64,000 nt of DNA from Diplosphaera chodatii (lineage: Eukaryota; Chlorophyta; Trebouxiophyceae; Prasiolales; Stichococcaceae): assembly GCA_032358165.1 (NCBI GenBank), contig JAALGY010000019.1:1550001-1614000 (forward strand), in the 5' to 3' direction. Below the pieces are notes generated by a model that searched no databases, was not told the origin of the DNA, and worked only from the letters and a program-made list of their open reading frames with translations. Positions 23,123 through 35,190 of the stretch are shown in pieces. Both the position numbers and the translations under genes were made by a program. Within the stretch, counting starts at the first letter, position 1, and each line of letters starts with the position of its first letter.

Positions 23123-23498
23123 TCTCTCCTCGATATTCGCAGAAAGATATTTTCTACCCCTCGGACGGCGACCAGCTAGCGGCAGACAACGGTCGGGTTG
23201 GCTTGCGCAGAACGGCCACGATCGTTCGAGGTGCTCGTGATCTCGCCTGCCACGAAACAACTCTTACTCGCCAGCAAACTTGGCGCCGTCCGCGGTCCGC
23301 CAATAGGTTGTTTTGAACCAGATCGCATTGTCACATACGGCACCTGCCGCGAGCCGGGGCGTTCGGCGCATGGGTGGTGATCAGGCAGGGCTGCTCGACC
23401 AGATATGATAGCACGCGGGACCGTGCCCCTGCTGCCGCAGTTGCTTGCAGTGCCGGCTGCGGCAGCACACTGCTCACACCCCTGCGGCGCCCGCCGGG
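23123..23498. other. 5' flank of beta-amylase gene
   Basis: Region between the inverted-repeat element and the beta-amylase start. Open frames on both strands lack recognisable domains. It may hold the promoter; no specific element is identified. Confidence 0.4.
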
Positions 23499-26400
23499 AT
23501 GCCGCTTAGCAAAATAGCGGCTCGTCACCAGGTTGTCAGCGCAGCAGCAGCAGCCCGCCATCTCAGGGACACAGCAGGCAGCAGTGCACCAGCGGCGGCA
23601 CCGATACACCTCGGCCGGCCGGCCGTAGGCCGCTCGCGGCGCGCTGAGGACACAGCAAGCATAGAGCCGGGCGTGCCGGAGGCCCTGTTGTCTCCAGACG
23701 GCGGCCTCGGCTGCGCAGTTGTGGGCGCTCCAACCTCGCGGCGGCGGCAGCTGGGCAGGCACTCCAATTGCGATCCGCCGATCGACGCTGCACAGGTGTG
23801 GGTGGCGCACGTTGGCGGCACGAGTGACCAGATGTGCTGCCGCGTGAAAGGTTCTGCGTGATGCTCACGCAACCACGCTGTGCCAGGCGCACGTGTCATT
23901 CGTGACTTGCACCAGCAGGAGCAGCCTGGCACGACTGGCGACAGCATCGCCGTGCGCTGGACCGTGGTGACGATGGCCGAGCTGGAGCGGCCGCCGAGCA
24001 CCCGGCCCGTGGTGGCGGGGCCCAGCCTGCGCAGCGTCCGCACCGTGGACAACCTGCAGCGGCTGCTGGATGCGCGCCCGGCGGGCATGCCGCCCGCGGG
24101 GCTGCTCCGCACCCAGACCCTGCAGCCGTTGCCCGCTGAGGTTCGCCCACAACCCTTAGCTTCCTACTTCTGGATTTGATAACCTCTGGTTGCCATCTCC
24201 TAACGTTGATCGACCGTCGACCGACCTGGTTGAACCTGATATTGGCGATGTTGGAATGCCTGCAGCGGCGCATGAATGGCGGCAGAGGAGCGCTCAGTGA
24301 GTCTGGTGCTCCAGCAGAGGCGGAACAGGCGACGCCTGATGGTGCCTCAAATGGCGTGCCAGTCTTCGTGATGCTTCCGCTGGACTCGGTGAGCAGCGGG
24401 GTACAGCACCATGCCTTCATGCACAGGGCATATGTATGTGCAGATCAACTGCCGCGAACACACGTCCACGCTCAACTTTGTCAAACACCAGCCATACTCT
24501 CCAATGCAGGTCACTTCGTCCGGCAAGTTCCGCTATGCCAACTCAAAGTGGTTCGCAAGGGCGCTGGCATCGCTGGTCTGCACTGGCGTCCGCGGGGTCG
24601 CCATTGACGTCTGGGTGAGGACAGCACGCAGACGATGTTCTGGACATGTCGCAGTGGGACCCTCAGGTTGCTGCTGGAAGCACAGATGCCACCCTCGACG
24701 ATCGCAGCTGCACGCAGTCAGCATGCTGACCATTGACCTCGGGTGACTTTTCTGCTGCAGTGGGGAGCAGTCGAGCGGGAGCCGCAGCAGTACGACTGGA
24801 GCGGGTACCGCGCGCTGTTTGAGGCCGCCAAGCGCGTGGGCCTCAAGATCCAGGCCGTCATGAGCTTCCACGCGTGCGGCGGCAACGTGGGGGACTCTGC
24901 GCAGGTCCCCCTGCCCGCATGGGTGCTGCAGGTGCAAGGGGGTCAACATAGTGCACGGCGCCTGTGCCTTGGGGTGTACCTGCTGGTCGCAAGGAACCTC
25001 GGCGTGCCCACAGGCTGTTCACGCATGAACCAGGCAGCCTGTTTCATCACATTGGCCCTACTGCTACCTGCAGGCAGAGGAACAGGATCCGGACCTGTTC
25101 TTCCGCGACCAGCCGCGGCCGGCCGCGCCCGAGGGCAACATCAACCGCGAGTACATCTCGCTGTTCTCGGACGAAGTGCCTTCGCTCGCCGGCCGCACGC
25201 CGCTTGGCTGCTACTCAGACTACATGGTGGGCACCTGCAGCCTGGCTGCAAGAACGTGATGCATGCCCAGCCAGGGTTTCTTACCGATTGCTTGACTGCC
25301 TGCTTTTGTACTTTTGCTAGCGACAATTTTAGGAAAACTGCAGAATGCCCACTCAAGCACATTTTGCATGGTATTACCTCCGCATCTCATGCATGGAATC
25401 CGCGTCGCAGGCGGCATTTGCAGAGGAGTTTGCGTCCGACCTGGGCTCCGCAATCGAGGAGGTTGTGGTGGGCAGCGGCCCCTGCGGCGAGCTGCGGTAC
25501 CCGTCATACCTCGAGGCCAATGGGTGGCGCTTCCCTGGGGTGAGCTGTCATGCACTACTCCTCCTGCAGGCATGTGAGTTCCACTGGCTATGCCTGCATT
25601 GGTGAACAGTCTACGATTCCTGCATACTCTCTTGCATCTGACTCCTCGAAATCCTGGTGTGTGCAGGTGGGGGAGTTTCAGTGCTATGATCGGCGGGCCC
25701 TGGCGTCTCTGGCAGCAGCGGCAGCCGCAGCCGGCCACCCCGAGTGGGGCTACGGCGGCCCCGCAGACGCCGGCAGCTACAACAGCACACCAGAGGTGCA
25801 CCACCTCATACACGCTTGCCTGCGCAACATGCTGGTCAATTGCGCTGGCGGTCTGACTGGTCTGCGTCCCTGCCATTGGCTGTATGGTTACCTGATGGCG
25901 AAGCTTGTGACAGCCCGCGCGACTATGCAGGAGGCGCCGTTCTTCCGGTCGTGGGGCGGCAGCTGGGACACCGAGTACGGCCGCTTCTTCTTGGGCTGGT
26001 ACTCGGGGGAGCTGCTGGCGCACGGGGAGCGCCTCATGGCCGCGGCGGCCGCCATCTTCAAGCGCAACTGGCCGGTGCTTACATACGCATTTTGCTCAGG
26101 AGTGACGTTGCTTGATGCCTGAAACTCCTGAGAGCAACGGAGGATCTCAGGGTCATAGTCACCACCTGGGGTGCGGTACCATGACGGCACGGTACCCTGT
26201 GGCTAGTGAGCCGCAGGTCCTCCAACAGGAAGATATCGTAACTTTCTTCCATTAACTTCTGCTAATTCAGTGTGTAACATCATAAATATGATGGCCATTG
26301 CTGTGCTTCGCCAGGTGCAGCCGCAGCCGACAGGCCCAGATGCTGAGGGGGACGCTGCGGGGGGGCTGCCGGCGTCCACCGGTGGCGGCAGCAGCGACAT

Positions 26401-29400
26401 GCTCAGCAACATGTCCACGGGCACAGCTGTGTCTACAGGCTCAGTGGCAGACGCCCCCCAAGGTGTGCCCTGAAACACTGCTTACACTGATGGCACGAGT
26501 GTGCCGTGTGCCACAATCGTGCTGATGATGTGGCAGTTCCTCAGGTTGGCAAGCACTGTTGCACAAGGCTGAGATGTCCCTACATCCAGCACCAGCTTGT
26601 CAGGGGAGTAGGGGAATGCAGTCGAGGTCTGTGCGATGGCAGCCCAACTCGCCTTGAAATGGATTGCACAGGCCTGCCACGGCCGAGCAGCGCGCCTGTG
26701 GGGATGTGGCGGCAGGGCATAGGGGAGGGCTCCTCTGCCGGCAGCACGCCGCACCGCCCCTCGCCCCCCGCGCCCTCCTCGGCCATGGGCGCCAGTCAGG
26801 TCTGCTGTTTTGGCCGCCCTTTGCACCCTGACGTCAGATCCTTGCTCCTTCCTTGTGTGTATCAGCAATCTAATATGGCATGGCAAAGGTAAGCGTACGG
26901 ATGGCACTGCAACCGGACCCTTCCGCCGCCTCTTTCAATGACTGTGATTGTGCTGCTTGCAGAGTGGGGCCGGCTCTCCTTGGGGCTCAGCAGGCGGCGC
27001 GTCCTCGGGGTCGCTGCTGAGCGACAGCACAGAGCTGCCAGCAATGCAGCAGGACAGCACGTCTCCAGAGGGGCGGCAGAGCGCAACCCAGACCACCGAG
27101 CAGCAGCAGCCGGCATCGCAGCAGCAGCAGGAATCTGCTCTGCAGCAGGCTAGCACGCAGCAGGCAGCACCTGGCTCGCAGCTAGGCCAGCAGCAGCCGC
27201 CACAGCAGCTGCAGCCTGTCCCAGAGACATCTGCGACGGCTTCTGTTGATGATGCTCAGCGACGGCAGGCCCATGTGCCTGGGCAAGTGCATGTCACCCT
27301 CAAGGTATGGCGCCTCTGCAGTGTGCAGGTTGCAACTGCATGATGGTACGCATGCTGGACATATGTTCTGCACTCAGTCATCACGTGACACGACATCGTA
27401 TCTTAATACATATCCCGCTGCAAACCTCCTTGCTCTGCTGGCCGCGCTCATACTTTCAGCGTCCGCACACACCAGGTGGCCGGGCTGCACTGGTGGTGGC
27501 ACACACGCAGCCATGCGGCGGAGGCGACGGCGGGGTACTGGAACTGCACAGGGCGCAATGGGTACCAGCCCCTGGTGGCTGCCTGCGCCAAGCACGGCCT
27601 TGCGCTGACGCTGACGTGTGTGGAGATGTGCGATTCACAGCACCCGCCCCCCGCACTGTGCGGCCCCGAGGGCCTGCTCCGCACGGTGAGCACTCCTGTA
27701 CCCAGGCTGCCGGCCGACTGCGCTGTCCACATTTCGCATGCCTGCGGCGTTTTATAGCTTGACAAGCCAGTCCTTCTGATCATCACAACAGCCGTCCCAC
27801 GCAACCACCAAGATTGCACAGCAGCCATACAGGTCCATGTCGATCACCCGGTGCTCACCTGCAGCCCACAATCTCATGACTGTGAGCTGCACATATGTAG
27901 GTGAGGGAGCTCGCAGCGGCAGAGGGGGTGGTGCTGGGCGGGGAGAATGCATTGCCCTGCTTTTCCCCCAATGGCGTGGATGCCACTGCCCTCGAGCGCA
28001 TCGTGTACAATACCCAGGTAGCCTCATTGCTGCTGCTCAACCTGATCCAAGCAATCAGCCGAGCGACACGGCCACTACATCCGCCAGATCACTTCCTCAT
28101 TATGGCACTGCTGGCATTGCCACGTGGGCATCCTCCAGTGCATTGCTGTGCTCCAGCCCAACCGTAAGCCGTCTACATTAGTGCGATGTGGCACGTCATG
28201 TCAAAGATCTGAGGTTTGCATCCGGTGCTTGGTGCAGGCGTGGGCACCGCCACTGCAGGAGAATGCACGCCGCAATACAACGTCGCGCGATGAGCCACAG
28301 CAACCGGCGGCAGCGCCCTCTGGCATGCAGCCTTCTGGCGCTCGCACTGCGTCAGGTTGGCGGCCAGTTACTTGTTGTATGCAGTGCTTGATCACTTTTT
28401 GAACGATCGAGCCAACATGCAGATGGAGGTCAGGCGTTTTCTCAACACAGCAGCGGGCTGGTTCCCACAGCATGACATGGTGCAATATTCATTGCTGGTG
28501 CACAATGGCACAGGTCCCTCAGACCCATCGCAACCAATGAGCACTTCGGCTGCGGCTGCTGTCGCCGCTCAGCAGAGGGCCGAGGAGGGCTCCAGGGGCC
28601 CTGGGTCAAGCAACAGAGCCGATAGCCACGGCAGCGGCAACGGCAGCGGCGGCGGGCGGCCGCAGCCCCCGCCGCCGCTGCCGCCGCAGGGCCCAGCCAG
28701 TCCCTGGCCGGTGCGTGCAAGTCAAAGTGGACCACACCTGCTCGGTGCCTCTGGGCTCGACCGATTTCGTGCACTGCCTCTGCGCTGGCTCGAAGGCTGG
28801 CCTGTCCATCCATGTGCGTTCCAGCTCTGGAGGGCAAACGTCTCGTACGGCAACACGTGCGTCGCTGCACGACAGGCTGTGCAATGTGGTGGCTTGTGCC
28901 GCGCAGATCCAGGCGCCAGCCAGCGCCTGGCCAGGGCAGCCGTCGCAGCTGCAGGCGCTGCCGATCATGCGGGCGTTCACCTTCCTGCGGCTGTCGCCCG
29001 AGATGACCAGCCCCGCATACCAGGTGGGGCATGCACCGCCTGATGTCCAGGGCTCTGTTCACCGCTGCTGATCCCATGTTTTGCACCATTCTGAGCGCCC
29101 TGATGCCGTGCCTTCTGCGCCTCCGTGCGCGCTTGCTTGTGGCAGCTTGTGACGGGCACTGTGGCAAATCGCAGGGAACGTGGCTGCGGTTCATGGCCAA
29201 AATGCAGGTAATCCCCGTGTACAAGCCATGCTTGTTTGTCCGCAGAACAGCCTGCGACTTCAGATCCACACGAGCTGCATGACGCCAGGGTGCTATTGCT
29301 GCATCGTCACTGCCGCTGAACGTGCTGTGGTTCGATTTGCCTATGGCGTGTTTCAGAACAATGCCAAGCGGCCGGCGCCAATGCCGGGGCCGCACCTGGG

Positions 29401-29512
29401 GCTGCGGCCGGTGGCGGCCCCGCAGCAGGCTCCGGGCGGCGCCGCATCGGCCGCCTGGGCGCCGCCGCCGCCGCCGCCCCAGCGGCCATCCTCCAGCCAG
29501 GACGCCGTGTGA
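23499..29512 (+). CDS. Beta-amylase (GH14), plastid-type leader, with low-complexity insertions
   Basis: Predicted to release maltose from the non-reducing end of starch glucans. Exon 1 (23499-23795) is a basic, Ala-rich leader ([20 protein letters not shown]) consistent with plastid import. The GH14 core starts at [12 protein letters not shown], then [26 protein letters not shown] (family D101 region), [13 protein letters not shown] with the acid Glu, [14 protein letters not shown] and [15 protein letters not shown], which positions the substrate. GENALP (about 27938-27955) carries the base Glu, and [16 protein letters not shown] follows. Between the two catalytic halves, exons at about 26311-26460, 26640-26805 and 26961-27305 add some 200 Gln/Ser-rich residues. 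Another Gly/Ser/Pro-rich insert lies at 28500-28710. The TGA is at 29510 after a Pro-rich tail. Both catalytic Glu are present, so activity is plausible. Confidence 0.9.
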
Positions 29513-30426
29513 CCACTCCACGCCCAGCACTGGCCGCTTGGCAGCTGCACAGCGCTCCACTAGCCCAGATGCCATGTCATGTGGAGGCCTGTGCCATTTG
29601 CGAGCTGCTCAGGCCGGAGGATGGCAGCAACATCAGTGGCTAGCCGAGCGCCTGTAAGCTGCCGTCCACGTGCGGCGCATAGCTGTACGTGCTCCCAGCG
29701 GCGCTCTCTGACCATAGCATTGATCGAGCAGCCTTGCCCAGGACAAGGGTGCAGCAGCAGATGTGTGTAACTGCCAGATTTTTTTCCTACTCCTGACATT
29801 CAAACCCTGATGAACGTGCTACACGCATGCACTTGAATGCTTGAGGTGACAACGTGCGTTCTGAAGGACCCACGTGCTGTTGTCATGTCGAGGCGTGGAG
29901 GCGCTCTGTTGTTGTCGACATTTATGATCAGCACATTTGTACTTGTCCCAGTGTTACGGGTGGCAAGCAACTGCATGTCGTTTGTTTGCAAGCAACCCAG
30001 AACAACCCAGAAGTTATAGCAACGTCCATGCCTGCGATACCAGCTGGTGATACGAACCATGTCCGTACGAAAGCACGACAGCGACAATGATGCTGCTGAC
30101 AAACAGAGACGAAACCACTGCCGCTATGGCCGCACTCACTCAGGACACCAAATGTCGTCGTCAGGTTTATGTACACTTTCTGTTAGGGCGCAGGCCGCCG
30201 TCTGTACACTCTGCTTGTTACATCTGCCAAGGAACTGTTTCCAAGTTCCTTCAAACTCTGTCTACCGAATGCCTCGCTCTGGTGGAGCTCCTTGTGCACT
30301 CTCCCTCCACAGTGCGTGGCGCTTCATTGCCCTTCTATGCTGAGCTGTCCTCGCCTGGGCCGTTGTCTGTGCAAAGCCGCCCGCACGCATATGCAGTGCT
30401 TTGCAATGCGGGTCCGGGGGGCGCCA
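29513..30426. other. Convergent intergenic region
   Basis: 3' flanks of the beta-amylase (plus) and PAM2 (minus) genes. AT content is higher than in exons. No coding or RNA feature is supported. Confidence 0.4.
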
Positions 30427-31280
30427 TCACTGCGACAGCAGCGCCTCCTGCTCGGCCTCCCACTCTGCAAAATCGCACTGCAGCGCGATCCAGGCCTCCG
30501 ACTCCTCCAGCTCCTCCAGATCGTGCTCGCTGACGTTGGCCTGCAGACGATAACACACCATGCTGAGGTCGCAGACGGACCGAGCTTCCAGCACCAGGGT
30601 GCATATGACCAAAACATGACCTGTGGTGTAGCAGAGGCACCATCAGCCAGTCTGATGCAGCGGCGGGCTGTGCATTCCCGAGGAGACTATATAACTCTTA
30701 TAGACACTCTACACGCGCGTGTGGACCGCTTCGCAGTCGCTGCATCGAGGGCTCCTCAGGTGCAACGCAAGGCGATGTCAGCAGCTGGGAAGCGTGGAAT
30801 CTCAACATCCATCTCGAACAGCGCAGCAAACACTACAGCAGACTTCCTCTCACAACAGCAATGCAGCCTACGCCGTGCCGTCCTCTGCCCAGCTGCGATC
30901 TTATCGATCTGACTCTGCTGCAGTGTCAGCAGCTAGATTGCGCTGTGGCCGGTTCAGGTGCCGATCCTGGGCCCGACATCGAAGCTAAAGCACAGCGACC
31001 GAGCAAAATATGTCCTGTGTTAGATCCGAGAGCTGCCCAACGCTGCGGTACGCCCGGCGCGCACATCTTCGGCACTAGCTTGCTGCAGGAGGTCTTACGA
31101 CAGAAAGCGACGCACCTCAAGCTCCCAATCGTCAGCTGTGCTCTGCTGCTGCGTCTGCGGCTTAGCGTGCTGCAGGTGCGAGTCGGCCACCGGACTTGAG
31201 GACGGGCTGACGAACTCCGCAGCGAATGGGTTGAGGGTGAAAGGCATCCTGTTGCGCTTGACAGCAATTCCAAGGGACAT
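30427..31280 (-). CDS. PAM2-motif protein, probable poly(A)-binding-protein interactor
   Basis: Start ATG at 31280 (MSLGIAVKRNR). The first exon carries FTLNPFAAEFVSP, which fits the PAM2 motif that binds the MLLE domain of poly(A)-binding protein, as in plant CID proteins and ataxin-2. This exon probably ends at the GTGCGT donor after ADDWELE. The last exon, 30427-30540, is preceded by CTGCAG and encodes an acidic helical tail (VSEHDLEELEESEAW, then DFAEWEAEQEALLSQ). One or more middle exons lie between 30540 and 31100 but could not be fixed. A reading near 30760-30830 gives FAALFEMDVEIPRFPAADIA and might be one. Function beyond PABP contact is not visible. Confidence 0.6.
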
Positions 31281-31825
31281 TGGCTGCACACAAAGCGTGC
31301 TGGAGAACAGGTATCGTCCAGGTGGTTGCGTTGGATCAACAGCAAAGTGCGGGGCGTTGGCGAGTGCGAGTGCGAGTGCAAGTCTGGGTGTACTGCAAGA
31401 GTTGCAGCTGGTCATCAGTTGCACGGGCAGGACGCAGCACTGCAACACGGCCTTCCGACTTCCGTACCTTTTGCCAGGTCACGCACGCGTAGCTGCGGCT
31501 TGACAGTGCATGAGTTTAAGCATATGCCTGGCCGCACCGTGCCAAGTGCTACGCAAGCGAACATGCAGCAATGTACTTGGGTGCTTTGACTTACATCTTT
31601 TTGCTCACATTATGCAGATTTGTCTCCGCAACGCGTGCATGTCATGTGGTGCAACTACTTTCAGCAGCACTCCTCTGGCCAATAACACTAAGGTTGAAGC
31701 AAATACACCACACGAGATCAGCGCGGAGTGTGGTCTAAGGCATTTCGGCCGCAACAGCGTACAGATCACTTTGCACAGCATCACTGATCACCAGCAGGGC
31801 GGCGCCCTGCTGACACCTGAGCACC
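31281..31825. other. Divergent intergenic region
   Basis: Shared 5' region of the PAM2 gene (minus) and glutaminase gene (plus). No coding feature; no promoter motif I can defend. Confidence 0.4.
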
Positions 31826-34198
31826 ATGGTCCGATCAATGCCGAGTGCGCAGCACAGCGACGGCATGCCGAGGCAGACAGACTCCAATGGCGGCGTGCCC
31901 AGCAGGGAAGGAGAGGCAGCTGAGGGCGCAACAGCAGCCACTGATGGAGCATCAGATGGCCGTGAGCATCACAGTGCCGGCAGCGCTGCGCTGACGTGGG
32001 ACGCGCTGCGGCCACTCGGCCATGGCCGCAGGGAATACAGCGACACACCAGAACATAGCACAGGTGGCGGCAGCCACAAGGCCTCGAAGAATGCCAACAG
32101 CAAGGGCAACAGCATCACGGGCAGCCACAAGGCGAGTGCCGATTCCACCAGCGTCAGCTTCGACTGCTTGTACGCCAAGCTGCTGGTGTGGGCGCACGAC
32201 ACAGACAGCACACCATCCGCCAAAGGCCTGCAAGAGCTGATCAAGGAGTCGGGGGTGCGGCTGGAGGACGAGCGCATCGCGCTGTCCATGGCGGAGCTCA
32301 GGAAGCATGCCGGCAAGGGCGACCGGCCGCTCAGCCCATCCGAGTTCCGCCGCATCGTCAGGCCCAACCTGAGGTTCATGATCAAGCTGCTTCGCCAGCA
32401 GCTGGTGGTGCCCGACTTCATGACCTTCTGTGACGACCTGTCGGCGCTGGCGCTGCTGGCGTCACCCGACACCTCTGGCAAGAATGCCGACTACATCCCA
32501 CCGCTACGGGACGCTGACCCTGAGAAGTGGGGCGTGGCCGCCTGCACCGTGGACGGCCAGATGTTTGCGCACGGCGATGTGGACGACTACTTCAGCATCC
32601 AGAGCACGTCCAAGCCCGTCACGTACGGGATGGCGCTTGCAGAGCGAGGAGAGGACTTCGTGCATTCTTTCGTCGGCATGGAGCCGAGTGGGCAGCCCTT
32701 CAATGCCATCATCTGCCTGCCCGACAAGAGGCCACACAACATGTGCGTGAATGTCGGCGCAATCATGACGGCCGGAGTGTTGGCATCAGGCCACCCCGAC
32801 AAACAGGTGTCAGAGCTGCTGCGCCACACCATGGACATGTGGTCCCAGCTCTGCGGCAACATTGGCGGGATCAGGTTCAGCGAGGAGACCATGGAAGCAG
32901 AAAAAAGCACCGCCAGCAACAACTTTGCGCTCGCCTACTTCATCAAGGCGCGGCGTGGCCTGCCACCTGATGTCACCCTGGAGAAGATGACAGACTTCTA
33001 CTTCTCGCTCTGCTCCATTCAGGCTACATGCAGGATCATGTCAGTAGTAGCGGCCACGCTGGCCAATGGTGGAGTATGTCCCTTGACGAATGAGGAGGTG
33101 TTCACATCAGACACCGTCAAGCGGATGCTGGCGAACATGACATCGTGCGGCATGTACGATGCCAGCGGCCAGTTCCTGTACGAGATCGGGCTGCCCGCCA
33201 AGTCGGGCGTCTCAGGCATCGTCATCAGCATCGTGCCCGATGTGCTGGGCCTTGCCACCTTCTCGCCACGCCTGGACAGCTTTGGCAACAGCGTCAGGGG
33301 GGTGAAATTCAATCACATGGTGGTGGACTGCTTTACGTTCCACGTCTACGACAGCATCTCCGCCATGCACACGGGCTGCAAGAGGGACCCGCGCTTCAGT
33401 GTCAACACGCAGCGCGAGATGGAGCTGTCCAACCTGCGCTTTGCCATCCGCAACGGCGACGTGCACGCCCTCAAGTTCCAGACGCTGCTGCTGGAGATGA
33501 TGTGGGCCATGGCGGAAGCCGACGGAGGGATGAAGGACGAGGAGATGGCCGCCCTGAGGCACGCACACGAGGACCTGCTGCAGGAGGAGCTGCACGAAGA
33601 CGACCTGCAGGAGATCAAGCGCAGCGCTCAGGGACTGGGCGTCAAGGGCATCGAGGCCAAGCTGCGGCGGCTGTGCCGCAACCTGGACGACATCGAGCGG
33701 GACATCCTGCTGCAGGCGGCCTTCGCGATGGCCACCGCCGACGCCCACATGGCGGACGCAGAGGTTGACGTGCTGGGGCGTGTGGCAGCGGCGCTCAACG
33801 TGCCAGCCACCGTCGTGGAGCTCAAGATCTTCGAATGGCAGTCCCAGCTGCTGGACTCGGATGCGGCGCCTCAGATCGAGCTAGCTGACCACAGTCCCAA
33901 AGCGATACTGGACCGCGCGGGCCTTGGGCCGCCCAGCAGCGAGGACCTGTACCAGGAGTCTCGTGCCCGAGAGACGGCAGCCATCGAGGATGCGCTCAAG
34001 GCAGAGCTGCAGCAGCCAGCACGCGAGCGGCAGACACAATCTCGCCGCCGTGGCCGACGCCTGATGCCAAACCCCGCCAGGCAACTCATGGCGCTTGAGA
34101 AGCGAGGCAGTCGCAGTGTCAGGGGACACATGCCCCTTGTGCCCAGCCAGCCGGAGGCTTCAGAGGATTTGAACCCGGGTTCAGTTCGCAACCGGTGA
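31826..34198 (+). CDS. Glutaminase (KGA/GLS type) fused to C-terminal TerB-like domain
   Basis: Single 790-codon exon, ATG at 31826, stop at 34196. Predicted to hydrolyse glutamine to glutamate and ammonia. Residues 1-105 are disordered. Residues about 110-205 match the EF-hand-like N-domain of animal kidney-type glutaminase, ending LRQQLVVPDFMTF. The serine-dependent glutaminase domain (about 215-505) has YIPPLRDADPEKWGVAACTV, FSIQSTSKP (S260-x-x-K263, the catalytic Ser/Lys pair), VNVGAIMTAG, FYFSLCSIQATC, MAATLANGG-like VAATLANGG, TSCGMYDASGQFLYEIGLP and AKSGVSG. Residues about 550-690 form an acidic helical repeat (EMMWAMAEADGGMKDEE; AAFAMATADAHMADAEVD) resembling TerB. Animal enzymes carry ankyrin repeats there instead. 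A basic tail follows. It is intronless, unlike nearly every neighbour. Confidence 0.92.
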   Translation: MVRSMPSAQHSDGMPRQTDSNGGVPSREGEAAEGATAATDGASDGREHHSAGSAALTWDALRPLGHGRREYSDTPEHSTGGGSHKASKNANSKGNSITGSHKASADSTSVSFDCLYAKLLVWAHDTDSTPSAKGLQELIKESGVRLEDERIALSMAELRKHAGKGDRPLSPSEFRRIVRPNLRFMIKLLRQQLVVPDFMTFCDDLSALALLASPDTSGKNADYIPPLRDADPEKWGVAACTVDGQMFAHGDVDDYFSIQSTSKPVTYGMALAERGEDFVHSFVGMEPSGQPFNAIICLPDKRPHNMCVNVGAIMTAGVLASGHPDKQVSELLRHTMDMWSQLCGNIGGIRFSEETMEAEKSTASNNFALAYFIKARRGLPPDVTLEKMTDFYFSLCSIQATCRIMSVVAATLANGGVCPLTNEEVFTSDTVKRMLANMTSCGMYDASGQFLYEIGLPAKSGVSGIVISIVPDVLGLATFSPRLDSFGNSVRGVKFNHMVVDCFTFHVYDSISAMHTGCKRDPRFSVNTQREMELSNLRFAIRNGDVHALKFQTLLLEMMWAMAEADGGMKDEEMAALRHAHEDLLQEELHEDDLQEIKRSAQGLGVKGIEAKLRRLCRNLDDIERDILLQAAFAMATADAHMADAEVDVLGRVAAALNVPATVVELKIFEWQSQLLDSDAAPQIELADHSPKAILDRAGLGPPSSEDLYQESRARETAAIEDALKAELQQPARERQTQSRRRGRRLMPNPARQLMALEKRGSRSVRGHMPLVPSQPEASEDLNPGSVRNR

Positions 34199-35190
34199 AG
34201 GTGTAGAACAACATTTGGCAGGATGTAAAGGTGTCAAAATAGTATTCAGTTTGTAGTGTTCATTTGTGTCGTACAGAGAGTTGGTTGTTGATCAGTGCTG
34301 TGGTTTTACCACCTTGCTCGTGGAGGTAATGACTTGTGGACATGCGTTTGAAAAGCCATGGATCATAAGTCGCTTACAGCCTTGCCGTGCAGAACCTTCC
34401 AGCAGAACACTCGTTGTGGTGATGCCTTCATCATGTTGCCGCCTCTTACTGTTCCACTGATGAGCCCGTTCCGTGTTGCCACCGTCCGAATCATTTCGCG
34501 AAAGTCCGCCGAGCGAACCCCTCAAAGCCCTGCCGTCTTTGAGGGGGTTGAGATGAGGTGTTTCCGTCCGAGACACTCCCTCGGGTGTGATCCTACTGCT
34601 GTCGGGCCCACAACACACATGGCTTGCGCACCAACAGCGCCCCCGCGAAGCAGGCGCTGCCGGCCACAAAGTCACTGCGCCCCCCACAAGCGGGTGAAAC
34701 AATGTGCTGCTCCCCTGGCAACCCGCAGGGGGTACGACGACAAACAAAGCATGCACAATCAAAAGCAGAATGTGCAGTGATGCCCGCGGCGCACAGGCCG
34801 CTGGATGGGTCTGCCGGGGCGTGCGGGGCTCCAAAACCCTGGCTTCAGGGCGCCTCGCACGCCCTCGGATCCGTCCAAGCGCTGTACCACTGACGTGACA
34901 TCATGTAATGCAGATGCAAACCACAGGCCCCAGCCGTCCGCTCGTGAATCTCCTGTCGTCATTTGTGTGCGGCACGGTACGCGGGCACACGCCAAACTGC
35001 TGCGTGGCTGCCGCTTCAGAGGCTCTGCGTGAGGGCCAGGCGCCGCTGCCAGAGTGCATCCGGAGGTGGCGCTGCCCGCGACCAGACCGCCACAAGATGC
35101 GGCGCGGCTGCTGCCAGAGCAGCTGGTGTGCTGCTGCTCGTGCTGCTGCCGCTGCACTGTGACGGCGCTGGCCGCTGTCAGCGGGGCAGC
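34199..35190. other. Convergent intergenic region
   Basis: 3' flanks of the glutaminase (plus) and cold-shock protein (minus) genes. A TGTAA at 34224-34228 could serve as an algal polyadenylation signal for the glutaminase mRNA. No further gene is supported. Confidence 0.4.

Noticed and set aside
22823..23260. Small open frames containing the peptide NQVKMGGR at both ends of the inverted-repeat element, suggesting a shared protein
   Set aside because: The shared peptide is just the translated terminal inverted repeat read from each side.
28442..29575. 377-codon minus-strand open frame
   Set aside because: Antisense to the 3' part of the beta-amylase gene; low-complexity Arg/Ala composition only.
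33145..33768. Out-of-frame open frames within the glutaminase exon on both strands
   Set aside because: Frame shadows of a single well-supported coding exon.
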